A stretch of DNA of 62,556 nucleotides from Methanolobus sp. (GCA_029762595.1 JARVGJ010000004.1:72205-134760), one strand, 5' to 3'. Counted from the stretch's first letter, positions 1 through 9,077 are shown. Translations and numbers: made by a program. Notes: generated from the sequence alone by a model not told the origin.

Positions 1-83
1 GATGAAACCTTTTCAGATATCTTTATGGCTCCTTCCCGGTCTGTTACATCCAGTGCGAGTATGAGCCTTGTATTCTTTTCCAT
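1..83 (-). CDS. pyrF: orotidine 5'-phosphate decarboxylase, N-terminal fragment
   Basis: Only the first 27 or so codons are inside the window; the rest lies to the left. The start is an ATG (83-81) preceded by an AAGAGGAG ribosome binding site. The translated start, MEKNTRLILALDVTDREG, matches the first beta strand of OMP decarboxylases (LILALDV with the substrate-binding Asp). The enzyme makes UMP from OMP, the last step of de novo pyrimidine synthesis. It lies about 30 bases downstream of the deoxyhypusine synthase gene on the same strand, so the two may share a transcript. Identification rests on a short stretch. Confidence 0.75.
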   Translation of the reverse strand, partial: MEKNTRLILALDVTDREGAIKISEKVS

Positions 84-111
84 ATCAATTCTCCTCTTAT
101 TTCAGTTTCTC

Positions 112-1062
112 TCACATCTTTGCAAGTCTGCTCCTTGCAGCAGCTACCAGTATTGGAAGTGTTATGGTCGCATCGGAATGTACGGTTACCGAGCGTGCGG
201 TCTCGCTGACCTTGCCCCAGGAGCGTGCCTCATCAAGAGTTGCACCGCTAAGTCCACCTGTTTCCGGGGTGTCCATTGTGAGCTGTATGGCATACTCGAA
301 CTCCTGATGGCTAATGAGCATGGACTGGAATATATAATTCTTCGGGACACCGCCGCCTATCAGCAGTGCACCGGGGTTTTTGGCCTGGTAACAGATATCG
401 ATTATTTCTCTCATATCAGCAAATGCATCCACGTTCAGAGGTCTTGTCTGCTTGTAGAGCCATGCCTGAAGTCCGATCATTGAATCCTGTATAGCAGGGC
501 AATAGACAGGTACGTTCATGTCTGCTGCTATTTTTAGTATAGAATTCCTGTCATCGATGTTGTTCCCAAGATGGGTCATGAGCTCCCTTATGGAAATGGT
601 CTCACTACCAATTTCAGAAAGGATTGCTTTCATCTTTTCCTCAAAATCTACAAAATAAGGTTCAGGAAGGTAGACGTCATATATCCTGTTGATCTCATCA
701 TTTTTCAGTTCGATATCATCACATTCGCAACATCCCTTGTAGTGGTGCAGCCCCATTGATTCCACTATCTCGTGCACCATGTTGGCACCAGTGGTGACCA
801 ATACATCGATATAACCATCCCTTATCAGGTCTGCAACTATCTGCCGCATCCCTGCAGGTACCATAGCTCCTGCAAGTCCGAAAAAACTGGTGGAACCGCC
901 GCCCAGCATCTCTGTATATATATCCACAGCATCTGCCAGCTTCCCGGCGCCAAAAGCACAGCCGTCAATGGCATGGACCAGATCATCAACACTCATGTTT
1001 TCAATTATCTTTGCCTGTCTGATGGGATTTTGAAGTTTTTCTTCCTTTGAATGATGTTCCAT
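112..1062 (-). CDS. dys: deoxyhypusine synthase
   Basis: A 316-residue protein of the deoxyhypusine synthase family. The enzyme transfers the aminobutyl group of spermidine (or uses a related polyamine in archaea) to one lysine of translation factor aIF5A. The SWGKV motif near residues 281-285 holds the family's active-site lysine (Lys284 here), and the VTTGANMVHEIVE and GGGVPKNYIFQ stretches are NAD-binding family signatures. The ATG at 1062 has a GAGGGG ribosome binding site just upstream. An AT-rich TATA-like element (about 1108-1118) lies roughly 50 bases upstream. The length is normal and the frame is intact. Confidence 0.95.
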   Translation of the reverse strand: MEHHSKEEKLQNPIRQAKIIENMSVDDLVHAIDGCAFGAGKLADAVDIYTEMLGGGSTSFFGLAGAMVPAGMRQIVADLIRDGYIDVLVTTGANMVHEIVESMGLHHYKGCCECDDIELKNDEINRIYDVYLPEPYFVDFEEKMKAILSEIGSETISIRELMTHLGNNIDDRNSILKIAADMNVPVYCPAIQDSMIGLQAWLYKQTRPLNVDAFADMREIIDICYQAKNPGALLIGGGVPKNYIFQSMLISHQEFEYAIQLTMDTPETGGLSGATLDEARSWGKVSETARSVTVHSDATITLPILVAAARSRLAKM

Positions 1063-1413
1063 TTGAAAGCCCCTCTTACGCAGATTTACAGCAACATAAA
1101 GTCAGTAAATATATATTAATTAGACTTATACATCAATATGAAAGGATGCTGAAATCATGAATCATGCGTATAGAACAGAAGTGATATTAGGTTTGCGAGA
1201 AGAAGAAACAAAACCAAAAAAACGAACCGAATAATCCTGACAATAAGTAGTGAAAAAAACTATTTTATTAGTTAAGAGGGGGTTTTCTTGAGAATTAACG
1301 ACAATGGAAGATTTGAAATTATGCTATTCCTATTTTAGCTGCTGCTATCAGACAGACAAATTAAATATAGATGACAACTCATAATATTTCGTTATAAGAG
1401 AAGAAAAGATAAA
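1063..1413. promoter_or_regulatory. divergent intergenic region with two TATA-like elements
   Basis: No gene is visible here. The strand reading toward deoxyhypusine synthase has a TATA-like AATATATATTTA at about 1107-1118. The strand reading toward the rhomboid-like gene has AAATTAAATATAG at about 1360-1372, some 45 bases before its start. The rest is AT-rich spacer in which I see no repeat or RNA structure. Confidence 0.4.
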
Positions 1414-2340
1414 ATGGTTCTCAAAAAGATGAAAAACTATGGGTCCTTATTGAGGAGATGCCCGCTATCAAGAGAAAATGTGATAGATGCCATAGTATTT
1501 GAAATTGTAATTCCTATATTCTTATTTACAGTTTTCTTTACACCATTAAATCAAAATTTTGCATTACATGCTTCTAATCCCACATTATATACAATATATT
1601 TCTCCAACTTTGCACATGCAGATGCAAGTCACTTAACTAATAATCTAACATTATATTTAATAAGCATTTATTTGATCCTTGTACTTGTCATGGCTTTCAA
1701 AGTTCGTTCCAGAAAAGAATTCTATTTTGACATGGCCATTATCTACCTGTTCATTCCATTCATCATATCGCTCTATAACATTTATTTACACCCTGCTCAA
1801 TCCATTACAGCTGTTTTTATAGGATTTTCCGGTATTGTTGCAGCACTGATCGGCTATTTTGTTTCGCTATTGTTTGTGCTTATGTACACAAAAACAGGAC
1901 TTAAGCTTTCTAATCTGGTTTTTATGGCATGTGCAGTAATATCAATAAACCTGATACTACTGACGATTTTAAGGTACAGGGCTGGATTTGAGGAAATATT
2001 GACCCTGACCTTCCTGACTTTTCTATGCCTGATGTTTGTCAAAAAAGATATAGTTCATATCAGTTCCTTTGTTTCAAGCACACTTAAAAATTCATTGCAG
2101 CATGAAAATTTATATTTATTGTATCTGCTATTGTTTTTCGGAATTCTGTTTCCAACAGTGATGATCAGTCTGATATTGTGGTTTTCTTTATTTCCAGATG
2201 ATCTGATAACAGATGCAGGGAATAATGTCAATATTTACGCACATTACATCGGTTACTACCTTGGAATATTGCTTCCCTGGATTGTTTATACGATTCGTTC
2301 TATTTCTAAAAGATGGGACTTATGGTTATCCTTAGGATAG
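1414..2340 (+). CDS. rhomboid-like intramembrane serine protease
   Basis: A 308-residue integral membrane protein with about seven hydrophobic segments. Three rhomboid hallmarks occur in the right order: a HLTNN segment (His-x-x-x-Asn, oxyanion helix region, near residue 74), GFSG (the GxSG catalytic-serine motif, near residue 136) and AHYIGYYLG (the AHxxGxxxG histidine helix, near residue 286). Rhomboids cleave transmembrane helices of other membrane proteins. The rest of the sequence is diverged, so this is a motif-based call. It ends in TAG, followed three codons later by TGA, which matters if the organism decodes UAG. Neighbours give no substrate clue. Confidence 0.72.
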   Translation: MVLKKMKNYGSLLRRCPLSRENVIDAIVFEIVIPIFLFTVFFTPLNQNFALHASNPTLYTIYFSNFAHADASHLTNNLTLYLISIYLILVLVMAFKVRSRKEFYFDMAIIYLFIPFIISLYNIYLHPAQSITAVFIGFSGIVAALIGYFVSLLFVLMYTKTGLKLSNLVFMACAVISINLILLTILRYRAGFEEILTLTFLTFLCLMFVKKDIVHISSFVSSTLKNSLQHENLYLLYLLLFFGILFPTVMISLILWFSLFPDDLITDAGNNVNIYAHYIGYYLGILLPWIVYTIRSISKRWDLWLSLG

Positions 2341-2393
2341 ACAAGGAATTGATGCTGAGCACCTTTAAACCCAAGTTTGAAAGTATAAATAAT

Positions 2394-2729
2394 TTAATAC
2401 TTATTTCTACGATTTTGCCCTTTTTGCCTTAAAATCAGCCTGCTTATGGCATCAAAGTTGGCGTAAATGTATTTTTTTGCCGGACCTTTCATGAAATCCA
2501 CGGTAACTGTCAAATCCAATAAGCTTTTTTTAATAGAGATTTATGAATAGATCTCGATGAATTTTGCCCACCTATGTCTGAGTTCATTGAACTCATATCG
2601 CATCAGCGATATGAAAAGTTGTACAATGAACCCAATGATCAAAGCACCATAAATGCTAGCATCCGTCCATAATCGCAATGGTTTGATCTCAATTTCATTC
2701 TTCTGGGAATTGATGATTTTCTCGAAGGG
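2394..2729 (-). pseudogene. C-terminal fragment of an insertion-sequence transposase
   Basis: Reading leftward from just after the histidine-kinase stop codon, the frame gives EIEIKPLRLWTDASIYGALI and then FMKGPAKKYIYANFD. I recognise this style from the C-termini of IS1634/IS4-type transposases common in Methanosarcina. One in-frame TAA (2541-2543) interrupts it, after which the same frame continues to a natural stop at 2394-2396. The N-terminal three quarters of the transposase and any terminal repeat are missing, so this is a dead remnant. It abuts the kinase stop exactly. The family assignment is from memory. Confidence 0.65.
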
Positions 2730-2730
2730 T

Positions 2731-4854
2731 TTATAGTGAATGATTTTCAAAAGGACAGATGGGTATTGTAACCGTGAAGGTACTTCCTTTTCCAACTTCA
2801 CTTTCAACACGTATTTCCCCTGAATGCATCTTTACATAGTACTTAACGATTGAAAGTCCTAAGCCAGTTCCGCCATAGGCACGGTTTGAGGATGAACTTA
2901 CCTGCTTAAATGGGTCAAAAATAAGCTCTTGCTCGTTTGCAGGGATTCCAATTCCACTGTCAGATACCGATATTTTAATATTGTCCCCCTTTTTTTTGCA
3001 ATCTATCCACAGTTTACCATTTTTCGGAGTGAATTTGACGGCATTGTTGAGAAGGTTGTACATTATTTGCTTGAGCTTTAGCTTGTCAGCAAATATTTCT
3101 ACATTTTTGCACTCGTTATTAAATTTGAAATCGATGGACTTCTTCATAATCATAAGTTCCATTGACAATATGACATCAGTAATTGTCTTGTGTAAATCTA
3201 TTTTTTCAGGTTCAAAAATCATATTACCGGATTCAATTTTTGAAATATCGAGTATGTTATTGATTACATCAAGTAGATGATTCCCGCTATTTAGGATATT
3301 GAAGACATACTTCTTTTGTTTGTTATTCAAATCCCCAAACACCCCTTCCAGCAGCACCTGGGAAAAGCCAATAACTGAATTGAGTGGTGTGCGTAGTTCA
3401 TGGCTCATATTGGCAATGAATTCCGTTTTGGTACGACTAGATTCTTCTGCAAGGATTTTAGCTTCAATAAGAGCAAGTTCTGCCTTTTTGCGTTCGGTGA
3501 TATCGGTTAAAAATAACGTAAGGCCGATAACATTCCCTTTACCATCTTTAAGGGGGCTGTATACATCCTCGTACCAGCGCCTCTCAAGTAAGGCATCTCC
3601 GTATTCCTCAATAAGTGTGAAAGCCTCACCAGCAAGCGCTCGGTCAAAGTTTAATTTTGCCTTCTCTTTGTCTGCATCATCTTTGATATAACTGAACATG
3701 CTGACTCCAACTTCAATACTGACCCCCCATATTTGCTCCATTGTTATCTGATGCCTTTTGTTGAAGGCAATGTAACGATACTCTTTGTCAATAGCAAATA
3801 TAACAACATCGTTGGGACTTTCAAGTACTCCACGCAAGAGATTGTATGCCTGATGGTACTTTGATTCCGTTTCTTGCAGTTCTACCTCTGCCCTTTTCCG
3901 GTCAGTGATATCAAGGACAAATCCATCGATTTCGAAATTGTAGTCTTTAGTGTCTCCGCTTGTTCTTGCATTCAGTAAGAGCCAGATGTGTTTACCGTCT
4001 GTATGTAAAGCCTCAAATTCAAAGTTTTTGACGTAACCGTTTTTCTTAAGTGCGCTTATCAATTCATCGCGGCGATTTGGGTCAACATAAAGTTGTTCCC
4101 TTATATCCTGCAGTGAACTAATCACTTGCTCTGGAGTACTCATGCCCAGAATCCGGGCCATTTCAGGATTTGCCAGAGTCACTTTTCCGTCGGACGTCTT
4201 ACGGAACATTCCCACAGGGACATTATCGATGAAATCCTGGAGCTTGGCCTCATTCTCCTTTAAAGATTCCTGAGTTCTCTTGCGGGTAAACTGGTTCTTA
4301 AGAATACTTCCAAGTAGCACTGTTCCAATCGGATAGATCAACATTATTGGCAGGCTTATCTCCTTTAGAACCTCCAGGGAATAAGGCCATGGAAGCAGTA
4401 ACATGCAGAAAAGCATGACAACATGTACAAGAATACCTAAAGCGTATAGGTCAAACTTTCCGAAGAGCTGTTGTACTCTGTTATTATACTGTCTCCATAA
4501 TAGTCCGATTGCTACTGCGCTAACTGTCGTCATAGAACCAACGATTACCCCAACACCCCCAAGATAGATGCGGTAAGAAATAACAATCAATCCTCCAATG
4601 ACTGCGGGGCAAAAACCAAAGAAAAGGCCTACTATGCTTAGCAGAATAGTACGTGTATCATAGAATAATCCCGGGGCAAATCCCCATGGGTTCAGCATCA
4701 AAGCAATGCCTATCAGACCGACAACAATGCCTGCGATTGCACCTTTCAAACGCGTGTTCATCTTTAAGTTTGAGAAAAAAACATCGTACAGGACAGCTAC
4801 TGCAAGTAGTAAAGCAGCATTATTGATGATGGGGATCAACATTTCACTATTCAT
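2731..4854 (-). CDS. membrane sensor histidine kinase (LytS-like 5TM, two PAS domains)
   Basis: About 707 residues from the ATG at 4854, which has GAAAGGTG upstream (a TTG at 4872 is an alternative). Order: five or six membrane helices resembling the 5TMR-LYT sensor domain of LytS kinases (residues about 8-190); PAS domain one (about 205-325); PAS domain two (about 340-460); a HisKA dimerisation helix with MSHELRTPLN, phospho-acceptor His near 485; and a HATPase domain with the N box (NNAVKFTP), G1 (DSGIGI) and G2 (GGTGLGLS). It should autophosphorylate in response to an unknown signal. No response regulator is adjacent, as is common in methanogens. The gene ends directly against a transposase remnant, so its last few residues may be acquired. 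Confidence 0.92.
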   Translation of the reverse strand: MNSEMLIPIINNAALLLAVAVLYDVFFSNLKMNTRLKGAIAGIVVGLIGIALMLNPWGFAPGLFYDTRTILLSIVGLFFGFCPAVIGGLIVISYRIYLGGVGVIVGSMTTVSAVAIGLLWRQYNNRVQQLFGKFDLYALGILVHVVMLFCMLLLPWPYSLEVLKEISLPIMLIYPIGTVLLGSILKNQFTRKRTQESLKENEAKLQDFIDNVPVGMFRKTSDGKVTLANPEMARILGMSTPEQVISSLQDIREQLYVDPNRRDELISALKKNGYVKNFEFEALHTDGKHIWLLLNARTSGDTKDYNFEIDGFVLDITDRKRAEVELQETESKYHQAYNLLRGVLESPNDVVIFAIDKEYRYIAFNKRHQITMEQIWGVSIEVGVSMFSYIKDDADKEKAKLNFDRALAGEAFTLIEEYGDALLERRWYEDVYSPLKDGKGNVIGLTLFLTDITERKKAELALIEAKILAEESSRTKTEFIANMSHELRTPLNSVIGFSQVLLEGVFGDLNNKQKKYVFNILNSGNHLLDVINNILDISKIESGNMIFEPEKIDLHKTITDVILSMELMIMKKSIDFKFNNECKNVEIFADKLKLKQIMYNLLNNAVKFTPKNGKLWIDCKKKGDNIKISVSDSGIGIPANEQELIFDPFKQVSSSSNRAYGGTGLGLSIVKYYVKMHSGEIRVESEVGKGSTFTVTIPICPFENHSL

Positions 4855-5173
4855 GCAACACCTTTCTTCCAAAAGAACTTAGACACCTGAATAAGTATCT
4901 TATTCTATCGGATTCAACTACATCGCCATAATATGAAGCTTTCAATCACCCAATCAAGAATAACCAGGTTCTCTATATAGCCAAGCGATTTAATTTAACT
5001 AATAAAATATAAGTTAAAATATATAAACCTTTTATTGAGTCCAAAATCCATTGAGGATTTCGGTAAACTCACTTAACATTTGACTAAAAAATCGAAGATT
5101 TCTAAAGAGCCTTTTTTGAGTAACTGATCAGAAGAAAATAGATAATTGTGGTTTAGAAAAATCAAAATTATCA
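4855..5173 (-). promoter_or_regulatory. kinase upstream region with TATA-like element
   Basis: No gene is seen. On the minus strand a strong AT-rich element (TTTATATATTTTAAC) lies near 5018-5034, about 160 bases before the kinase start, and is the best promoter candidate. The remaining sequence is AT-rich with no clear hairpin. Confidence 0.35.
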
Positions 5174-5782
5174 TCAAATAGATTTCACCAGATTCTTTCC
5201 AGCTTCAAAAGCTCTGTTTAGCAGTACTTCATCTTTTGTGATCCCACCCTTCTCAAAACAGTTATTAGCAAGGAACTTTTCCAGAACACTATAGCCCAGA
5301 GCTTCAAGAGGCATCGTGAGTGCTGCAAGTGCAAAACCAATTTCATCGGCATTTGCCTGTTCACAAACTGTGAATACAAGAGCCTTTCACCCCTGATCTT
5401 CGAGTTTGCTTGAATAAGGTCCCGGACGCTCATCAGAGAAATCGTAATATGGATAGAGCCTGTCAATGAAGGCTTTCATTGGAGCTGTAATGTTATAATT
5501 ATATGTGGGAGAGCCGAGAATAATACCTTTAGCTTCTTCTATCTCAGGATAGAGAAGCTCCATACCATCATGGAACCGTATACATGTTCCGGCTTTTCTA
5601 CAGGCTTCACAAGCAATACAGGATTCAATCGAATAGTTTCTCAACAACACCTTTTTTGTATTGCCACCTTCGGATTCTGCTCCCATCAGGAAATGATCCA
5701 GCAGAATATCAGTATTCCCGTTATTCCGGGGATTTCCCCCAACTCCAATGATATTTGGTTTGTTCAACTTATTAATCTCCAT
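5174..5782 (-). pseudogene. iron-sulfur flavoprotein (NADPH-dependent FMN reductase fold), nonsense-interrupted
   Basis: The N-terminal half reads PNIIGVGGNPRNNGNTD (FMN phosphate loop), the compact cysteine cluster CIACEACRKAGTC (CX2CX2CX5C, as in Isf proteins) and GSPTYNYNITAPMKAFIDR. After SSKLEDQG the frame meets TGA (5389-5387). It then continues in the same frame for 70 codons (KALVFTVCEQANADEIGF to AGKNLVKSI) to a stop at 5176-5174. The continuation is exactly the expected C-terminal half, with Arg expected where TGA stands. One nonsense mutation therefore splits an otherwise intact gene. The start could be ATG 5782 or GTG 5824. Isf-type proteins pass electrons between ferredoxin and small acceptors such as oxygen or peroxide. 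Confidence 0.8.
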
Positions 5783-6008
5783 TTCTATTATTCTTATTAT
5801 TTGACTTGTTTCCGATAAGTACACCTCATTTTAAGCTATAGTACAGTTAAAGTTGTTTCTTTTTGTATAAATATGCAGTCGTACATATAATATCTTTAAA
5901 TCATGTCTCCGATTTATGAATATGACAGTTTTCACCAATATTTTAGATTTAGTTCATATTCATATCAATAATTCATAAAGAGCTTATATGCAGTTATTCA
6001 AATTGGAA

Positions 6009-6023
6009 CTCTGTAGAAATCCT
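6009..6023 (+). repeat. orphan terminal sequence of the miniature element
   Basis: The 15-base stretch CTCTGTAGAAATCCT is identical to the left end of the two miniature elements at 7399 and 40843. Here no matching right end or target duplication is found nearby. It is probably a leftover of a lost or truncated copy, though chance cannot be excluded. Confidence 0.35.
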
Positions 6024-6224
6024 CTGGATTCTGGAGCAACTAACAATGAATAATTAATTAAAATGTACGGGATAATGCTGATATAATTTGTCAAATTGAG
6101 TTAACAATACTGATTTCAATAGCTTTTCTACAAAACAGTATTTGAAGCGTTTCATTAAAAAGGGCTTTCAGATTAGCCCCAAAACCCTTGTTCTGATTGA
6201 AACTCTCATCAGTGATATAGTTTA

Positions 6225-6259
6225 CAAAAAAGAGTTGCGGGAGTTTTCACTCCCTCAAC
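6225..6259 (-). terminator. hairpin plus T tract, minus strand
   Basis: GTTG-GGGAGT and ACTCCC-CAAC form a 10-pair hairpin (one mismatch, TTTC/GAAA loop). It is followed on the minus strand by CTCTTTTTT. This would end a leftward transcript coming from the decayed zone or from the small membrane gene at 7008-7265. Confidence 0.5.
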
Positions 6260-6340
6260 ATCTAGTGGAGGAATAGAATATGATTGGTTTTCTGTTTTTT
6301 GACCCACCACGACTTCCATTGTTTTTTTGCGTTCTTGTTT

Positions 6341-6616
6341 TCTGTCTCTTTTGTGAGAACAGATATTCATTAGGGTCAAGCTTGTTTTAATAAGGCTGCT
6401 TTCCTATATTGACTACTCTATAGACATATCCTCTGAATTACCTGCTTCTTTCCAGACCCTGAAATGCCTAAAACGTTTATTTGTTCTTCTTGATAGTTTC
6501 CAGCCCATTTACAAACCCCTTTACCCTATCTTAATACTTTCAAAGATCAATACAACGATTACTGTCTTCTGTCTCTTTGTGAGAGAAGATCTTCATTAAG
6601 ATCAAGCTTGTCTCAA
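6341..6616. repeat. pair of degenerate 48-base direct repeats in decayed sequence
   Basis: The stretch at 6341-6390 (TCTGTCTC...AAGCTTGTTTTAA) recurs in diverged form at 6569-6616 (TCTGTCTC...AAGCTTGTCTCAA), about 227 bases apart. On the minus strand both can be read as a short similar peptide (KLDPNEYLFSQ versus KLDLNEDLLSQ) with a stop codon just before. The first copy also overlaps a 36-codon open frame on the plus strand (6280-6390) with a good GGAGGAA site. I read this as remains of decayed genes, and the whole interval 5825-7007 holds no convincing intact gene. Confidence 0.4.
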
Positions 6617-7007
6617 GAACCATACTTTCCCATTTTGTTCACATTCGTTGGTTGCTTGCATGAAATACAGGGATTGATTCCTGAAACAAGCTCCAGACCT
6701 ACGCAGATTCTGTTCAGACCTACGATCATTGTTGTATCATCGGTTGAGAATTCCCACTCCCCAACCAGTATATATGCTCAATTGAGAAACATATTTCTTT
6801 CTCAATCTTACATTTTTACTTATGCTGTTTGTCTACTTAACATAAATGGAGGAGAATATAATACCTGCTATTGGATTATAACGCCATTATAATTTTCAAA
6901 GCGGCAATAGAATTCGTTCTTATAAAAAAAACCTGTGAAAATGTAGTGGAATTTTATTGTTACCCGGGAAAAGACGGTCATGTGCCTGTCTTTTCAAGAG
7001 AGAATGC

Positions 7008-7265
7008 TCATGAAGAATTTTTGATGGTGTAAATAGAGACGAATAACCAGAACAAGAATGTTGGAATTGCAAGAAGAGCAGTGAAGTAAATCTGCATATT
7101 TATGTATGAAATTAGGATTAAGAACAATGCCAATGTTGTTGTTATTGAACCTATGAGATCAAAGTCTTTCAATAGTTGCCGGTTTTTTATTACTTTTGAA
7201 AAAAGAAATATTGTACCGATTGTGAAGAATATATTGGCTAAAAAAAATGTTGTTTCTGGATTCAT
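7008..7265 (-). CDS. small three-helix membrane protein
   Basis: An 85-residue protein, ATG at 7265. It has three hydrophobic segments (about 6-24, 38-56 and 60-78) separated by a short polar stretch, KNRQLLKDFDLIGS. The layout resembles single-repeat PQ-loop or SemiSWEET-size proteins, but no PQ motif is present, so I assign no function. The Shine-Dalgarno match is weak. It sits alone in a gene-poor zone beside a miniature transposable element. Confidence 0.5.
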   Translation of the reverse strand: MNPETTFFLANIFFTIGTIFLFSKVIKNRQLLKDFDLIGSITTTLALFLILISYINMQIYFTALLAIPTFLFWLFVSIYTIKNSS

Positions 7266-7398
7266 GGTATTAGGTCCTGCATTATTATGAATGCTTTTGT
7301 CATTTCTCTGATTTCTTGTTGTCTGAAAAGTTTTTTGTGTAAAATACCATTATAAATATGTTCGTTTATTTTACCGATTGATATTTTGTGCAATCTTC

Positions 7399-7559
7399 GG
7401 CTCTGTAGAAATCCTTTCTTTATTAATAGACCAGAGATGAAAAATATCTGCGTGCATCAGCGTTACCTGCTAAACGGAGGTTTAGCAGGCACTCAACTCT
7501 GTAAGAGGTGAGTGTATCTGCGGTTCACAAACAATTCATAATAGGTTTTCTACAGAGCC
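7399..7559. mobile_element. MITE copy 1 (161 bp)
   Basis: The termini are inverted: GGCTCTGTAGAAATCC at the left, and GGTTTTCTACAGAGCC at the right, whose complement is GGCTCTGTAGAAAACC. The flanks CAATCTTC and CAATCTCC look like an 8-bp target duplication with one change. Inside is a perfect hairpin CCTGCTAAAC-GGAG-GTTTAGCAGG. The interior is closely similar to the copy at 40843-41069 but lacks about 66 bp of its left arm. No open reading frame is present, so it must depend on a transposase elsewhere. An 8-bp duplication and a GGCTCTGT end would suit an IS6-like parent, which is inference. Confidence 0.85.
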
Positions 7560-7785
7560 CAATCTCCCATTTATGTTATCAATGAGAAGATTATGTATTG
7601 CGGTTTTGTCTTTGTAGTCTGTTACATTGCTCTTAATGTCTGCTATGGGCTTTAATGTTTCTTTGTTCTCATCTGTATATCCGCTACATTTCACAGAGAG
7701 CTGATTACATGATGGATTTTACAAAGATAATTCAATGCTCGCACATTGCGTAATATAATAATACATAAATGCCATATTCATCTCA

Positions 7786-8202
7786 ATGAATTCCATAGTG
7801 AACAGACTGGTCCCAAAGCAGCGGAAGATGTCCACCCGGTTGGGCGGGCTGCTGATCATAATAGGAGAGACAATGTTCCTCTTCTCCCTGCTCAATTTCC
7901 TGATGATCACAAGGTTGCAGTATTACAGTTCAGGGGACACTTTTATCAGGCAATTGTTCCCACATTACCTTATATTCCTTCTGGGAATGTTCATTATTGC
8001 TTTTATTGGAATGTGGATGGCCTACGTTTATGTTTTCCCAAGCAAGCAACGCTTTTCCCAGGAGCAGGCCATCAAGGATAACAGGAGTCCGCTTTACAAT
8101 AAGGTTCTTGACATCGAAAATGAACTTGATGAACTGAGAATCGCTGTTAACAGGATATCAGAAAAGCTGGACCTTATGGCTGAAAAGGATAAAGACAGAT
8201 GA
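7786..8202 (+). CDS. two-helix membrane protein with C-terminal coiled coil
   Basis: 138 residues from ATG 7786. Two hydrophobic segments (about 20-42 and 60-85) are followed by a charged helix, DIENELDELRIAVNRISEKL, with heptad spacing typical of a coiled coil. Its TGA overlaps the ATG of the following phosphoesterase gene (ATGA), which in turn overlaps the helicase gene. This points to translational coupling of all three. No known family is recognised. It may anchor or regulate the nuclease/helicase products at the membrane, but that is inference from position only. Confidence 0.75.
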   Translation: MNSIVNRLVPKQRKMSTRLGGLLIIIGETMFLFSLLNFLMITRLQYYSSGDTFIRQLFPHYLIFLLGMFIIAFIGMWMAYVYVFPSKQRFSQEQAIKDNRSPLYNKVLDIENELDELRIAVNRISEKLDLMAEKDKDR

Positions 8203-9077
8203 TACAGGAACCAATGCCCAATGATAACACGGACATCGAGATAGAGCCGCTCTTTGATGAACCAGCCCTTGTAGTCAGCAGTGAGACAAAAGCGCTTGTT
8301 ATCGCCGATATACACCTGGGGATCGAGTGGGACCTCTACAGGAGCGGTTTCTCTATACCAAGCCGTATGAAACGTGGCCTTGAGCGCATCCTTGGCTATA
8401 TAGGAAAAGTATCCCCTGAAAGGGTGATATTGCTAGGGGATGTCAAGCATAATGTGCCCCAGATCTCCTGGCAGGAACGTGATGAGATACCTTATTTCCT
8501 TTCAGCTATCTGTGAGCATGCAGCAGTGGACATATTCCCAGGCAACCATGACGGAGGTATCGAACTACTGATCCCTGCAGACAAAGATATAACAGTTCAT
8601 CCCGCGCGTGGTTCGATTATAGAGGACGTGGCTTATTTTCACGGACATACCTGGCCGGACCCTGGTCTGCTCAAAGCCCACTATATAGTAACCGCTCACA
8701 ATCATCCCACTATAAGGTTAACCGACTCGCTGGGATATGCCACAGTGGAACAAAGCTGGATAAGGACACATCTGGACCAGCAGGTACTGCAAAAGCATTT
8801 TGCAGGCTTTGAACTCGTAAAGGAGAATGGCAGCTGGAACGACCCGGAAGTTATAATAGTGCCTTCTTTCAATGAGCTCTGTGGCGGTGTTGCCTTCAAT
8901 GAATCCCTGCATGATGACCTTCTTGGTCCGCTGTTCTCCTCAAAGGGTGTTGACATCGACAATGCAGAAGCCTATCTCCTGGACGGTACTAAACTGGGAA
9001 AGCTGAAGAATATAAGAAAAATGGAAGAGAGCCGGGTACGACCTTCAAGAAAAAAACGTAAGGTGACAAAACAATGA
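8199..9077 (+). CDS. calcineurin-like metallophosphoesterase
   Basis: 292 residues. Metal-binding motifs appear in order: DIHLG (near residue 38), GDVKH (near 84), GNHDG (near 114), HGHTWP (near 148) and AHNHP (near 166). These are the signature blocks of the archaeal phosphoesterase group often annotated as ICC-like and frequently encoded beside a large DEAD/DEAH helicase. The tail is rich in Arg and Lys ([15 protein letters not shown]), suggesting nucleic-acid contact. Start and stop overlap the neighbouring genes by four bases on each side. The likely role is a phosphodiesterase acting with the Lhr helicase; the substrate is unknown. Confidence 0.85.
   Translation: MIQEPMPNDNTDIEIEPLFDEPALVVSSETKALVIADIHLGIEWDLYRSGFSIPSRMKRGLERILGYIGKVSPERVILLGDVKHNVPQISWQERDEIPYFLSAICEHAAVDIFPGNHDGGIELLIPADKDITVHPARGSIIEDVAYFHGHTWPDPGLLKAHYIVTAHNHPTIRLTDSLGYATVEQSWIRTHLDQQVLQKHFAGFELVKENGSWNDPEVIIVPSFNELCGGVAFNESLHDDLLGPLFSSKGVDIDNAEAYLLDGTKLGKLKNIRKMEESRVRPSRKKRKVTKQ

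Noticed and set aside
5387-5389. TGA in the flavoprotein as a selenocysteine codon
   Set aside because: The position corresponds to Arg rather than Cys in the family, no SECIS-like element was seen, and Methanosarcinales are not known to use selenocysteine.
6608-6892. 94-codon open frame on the plus strand
   Set aside because: It lacks a ribosome binding site, begins inside a degenerate repeat and shows no family resemblance; the opposite strand is equally coding-like, so this is decayed sequence.
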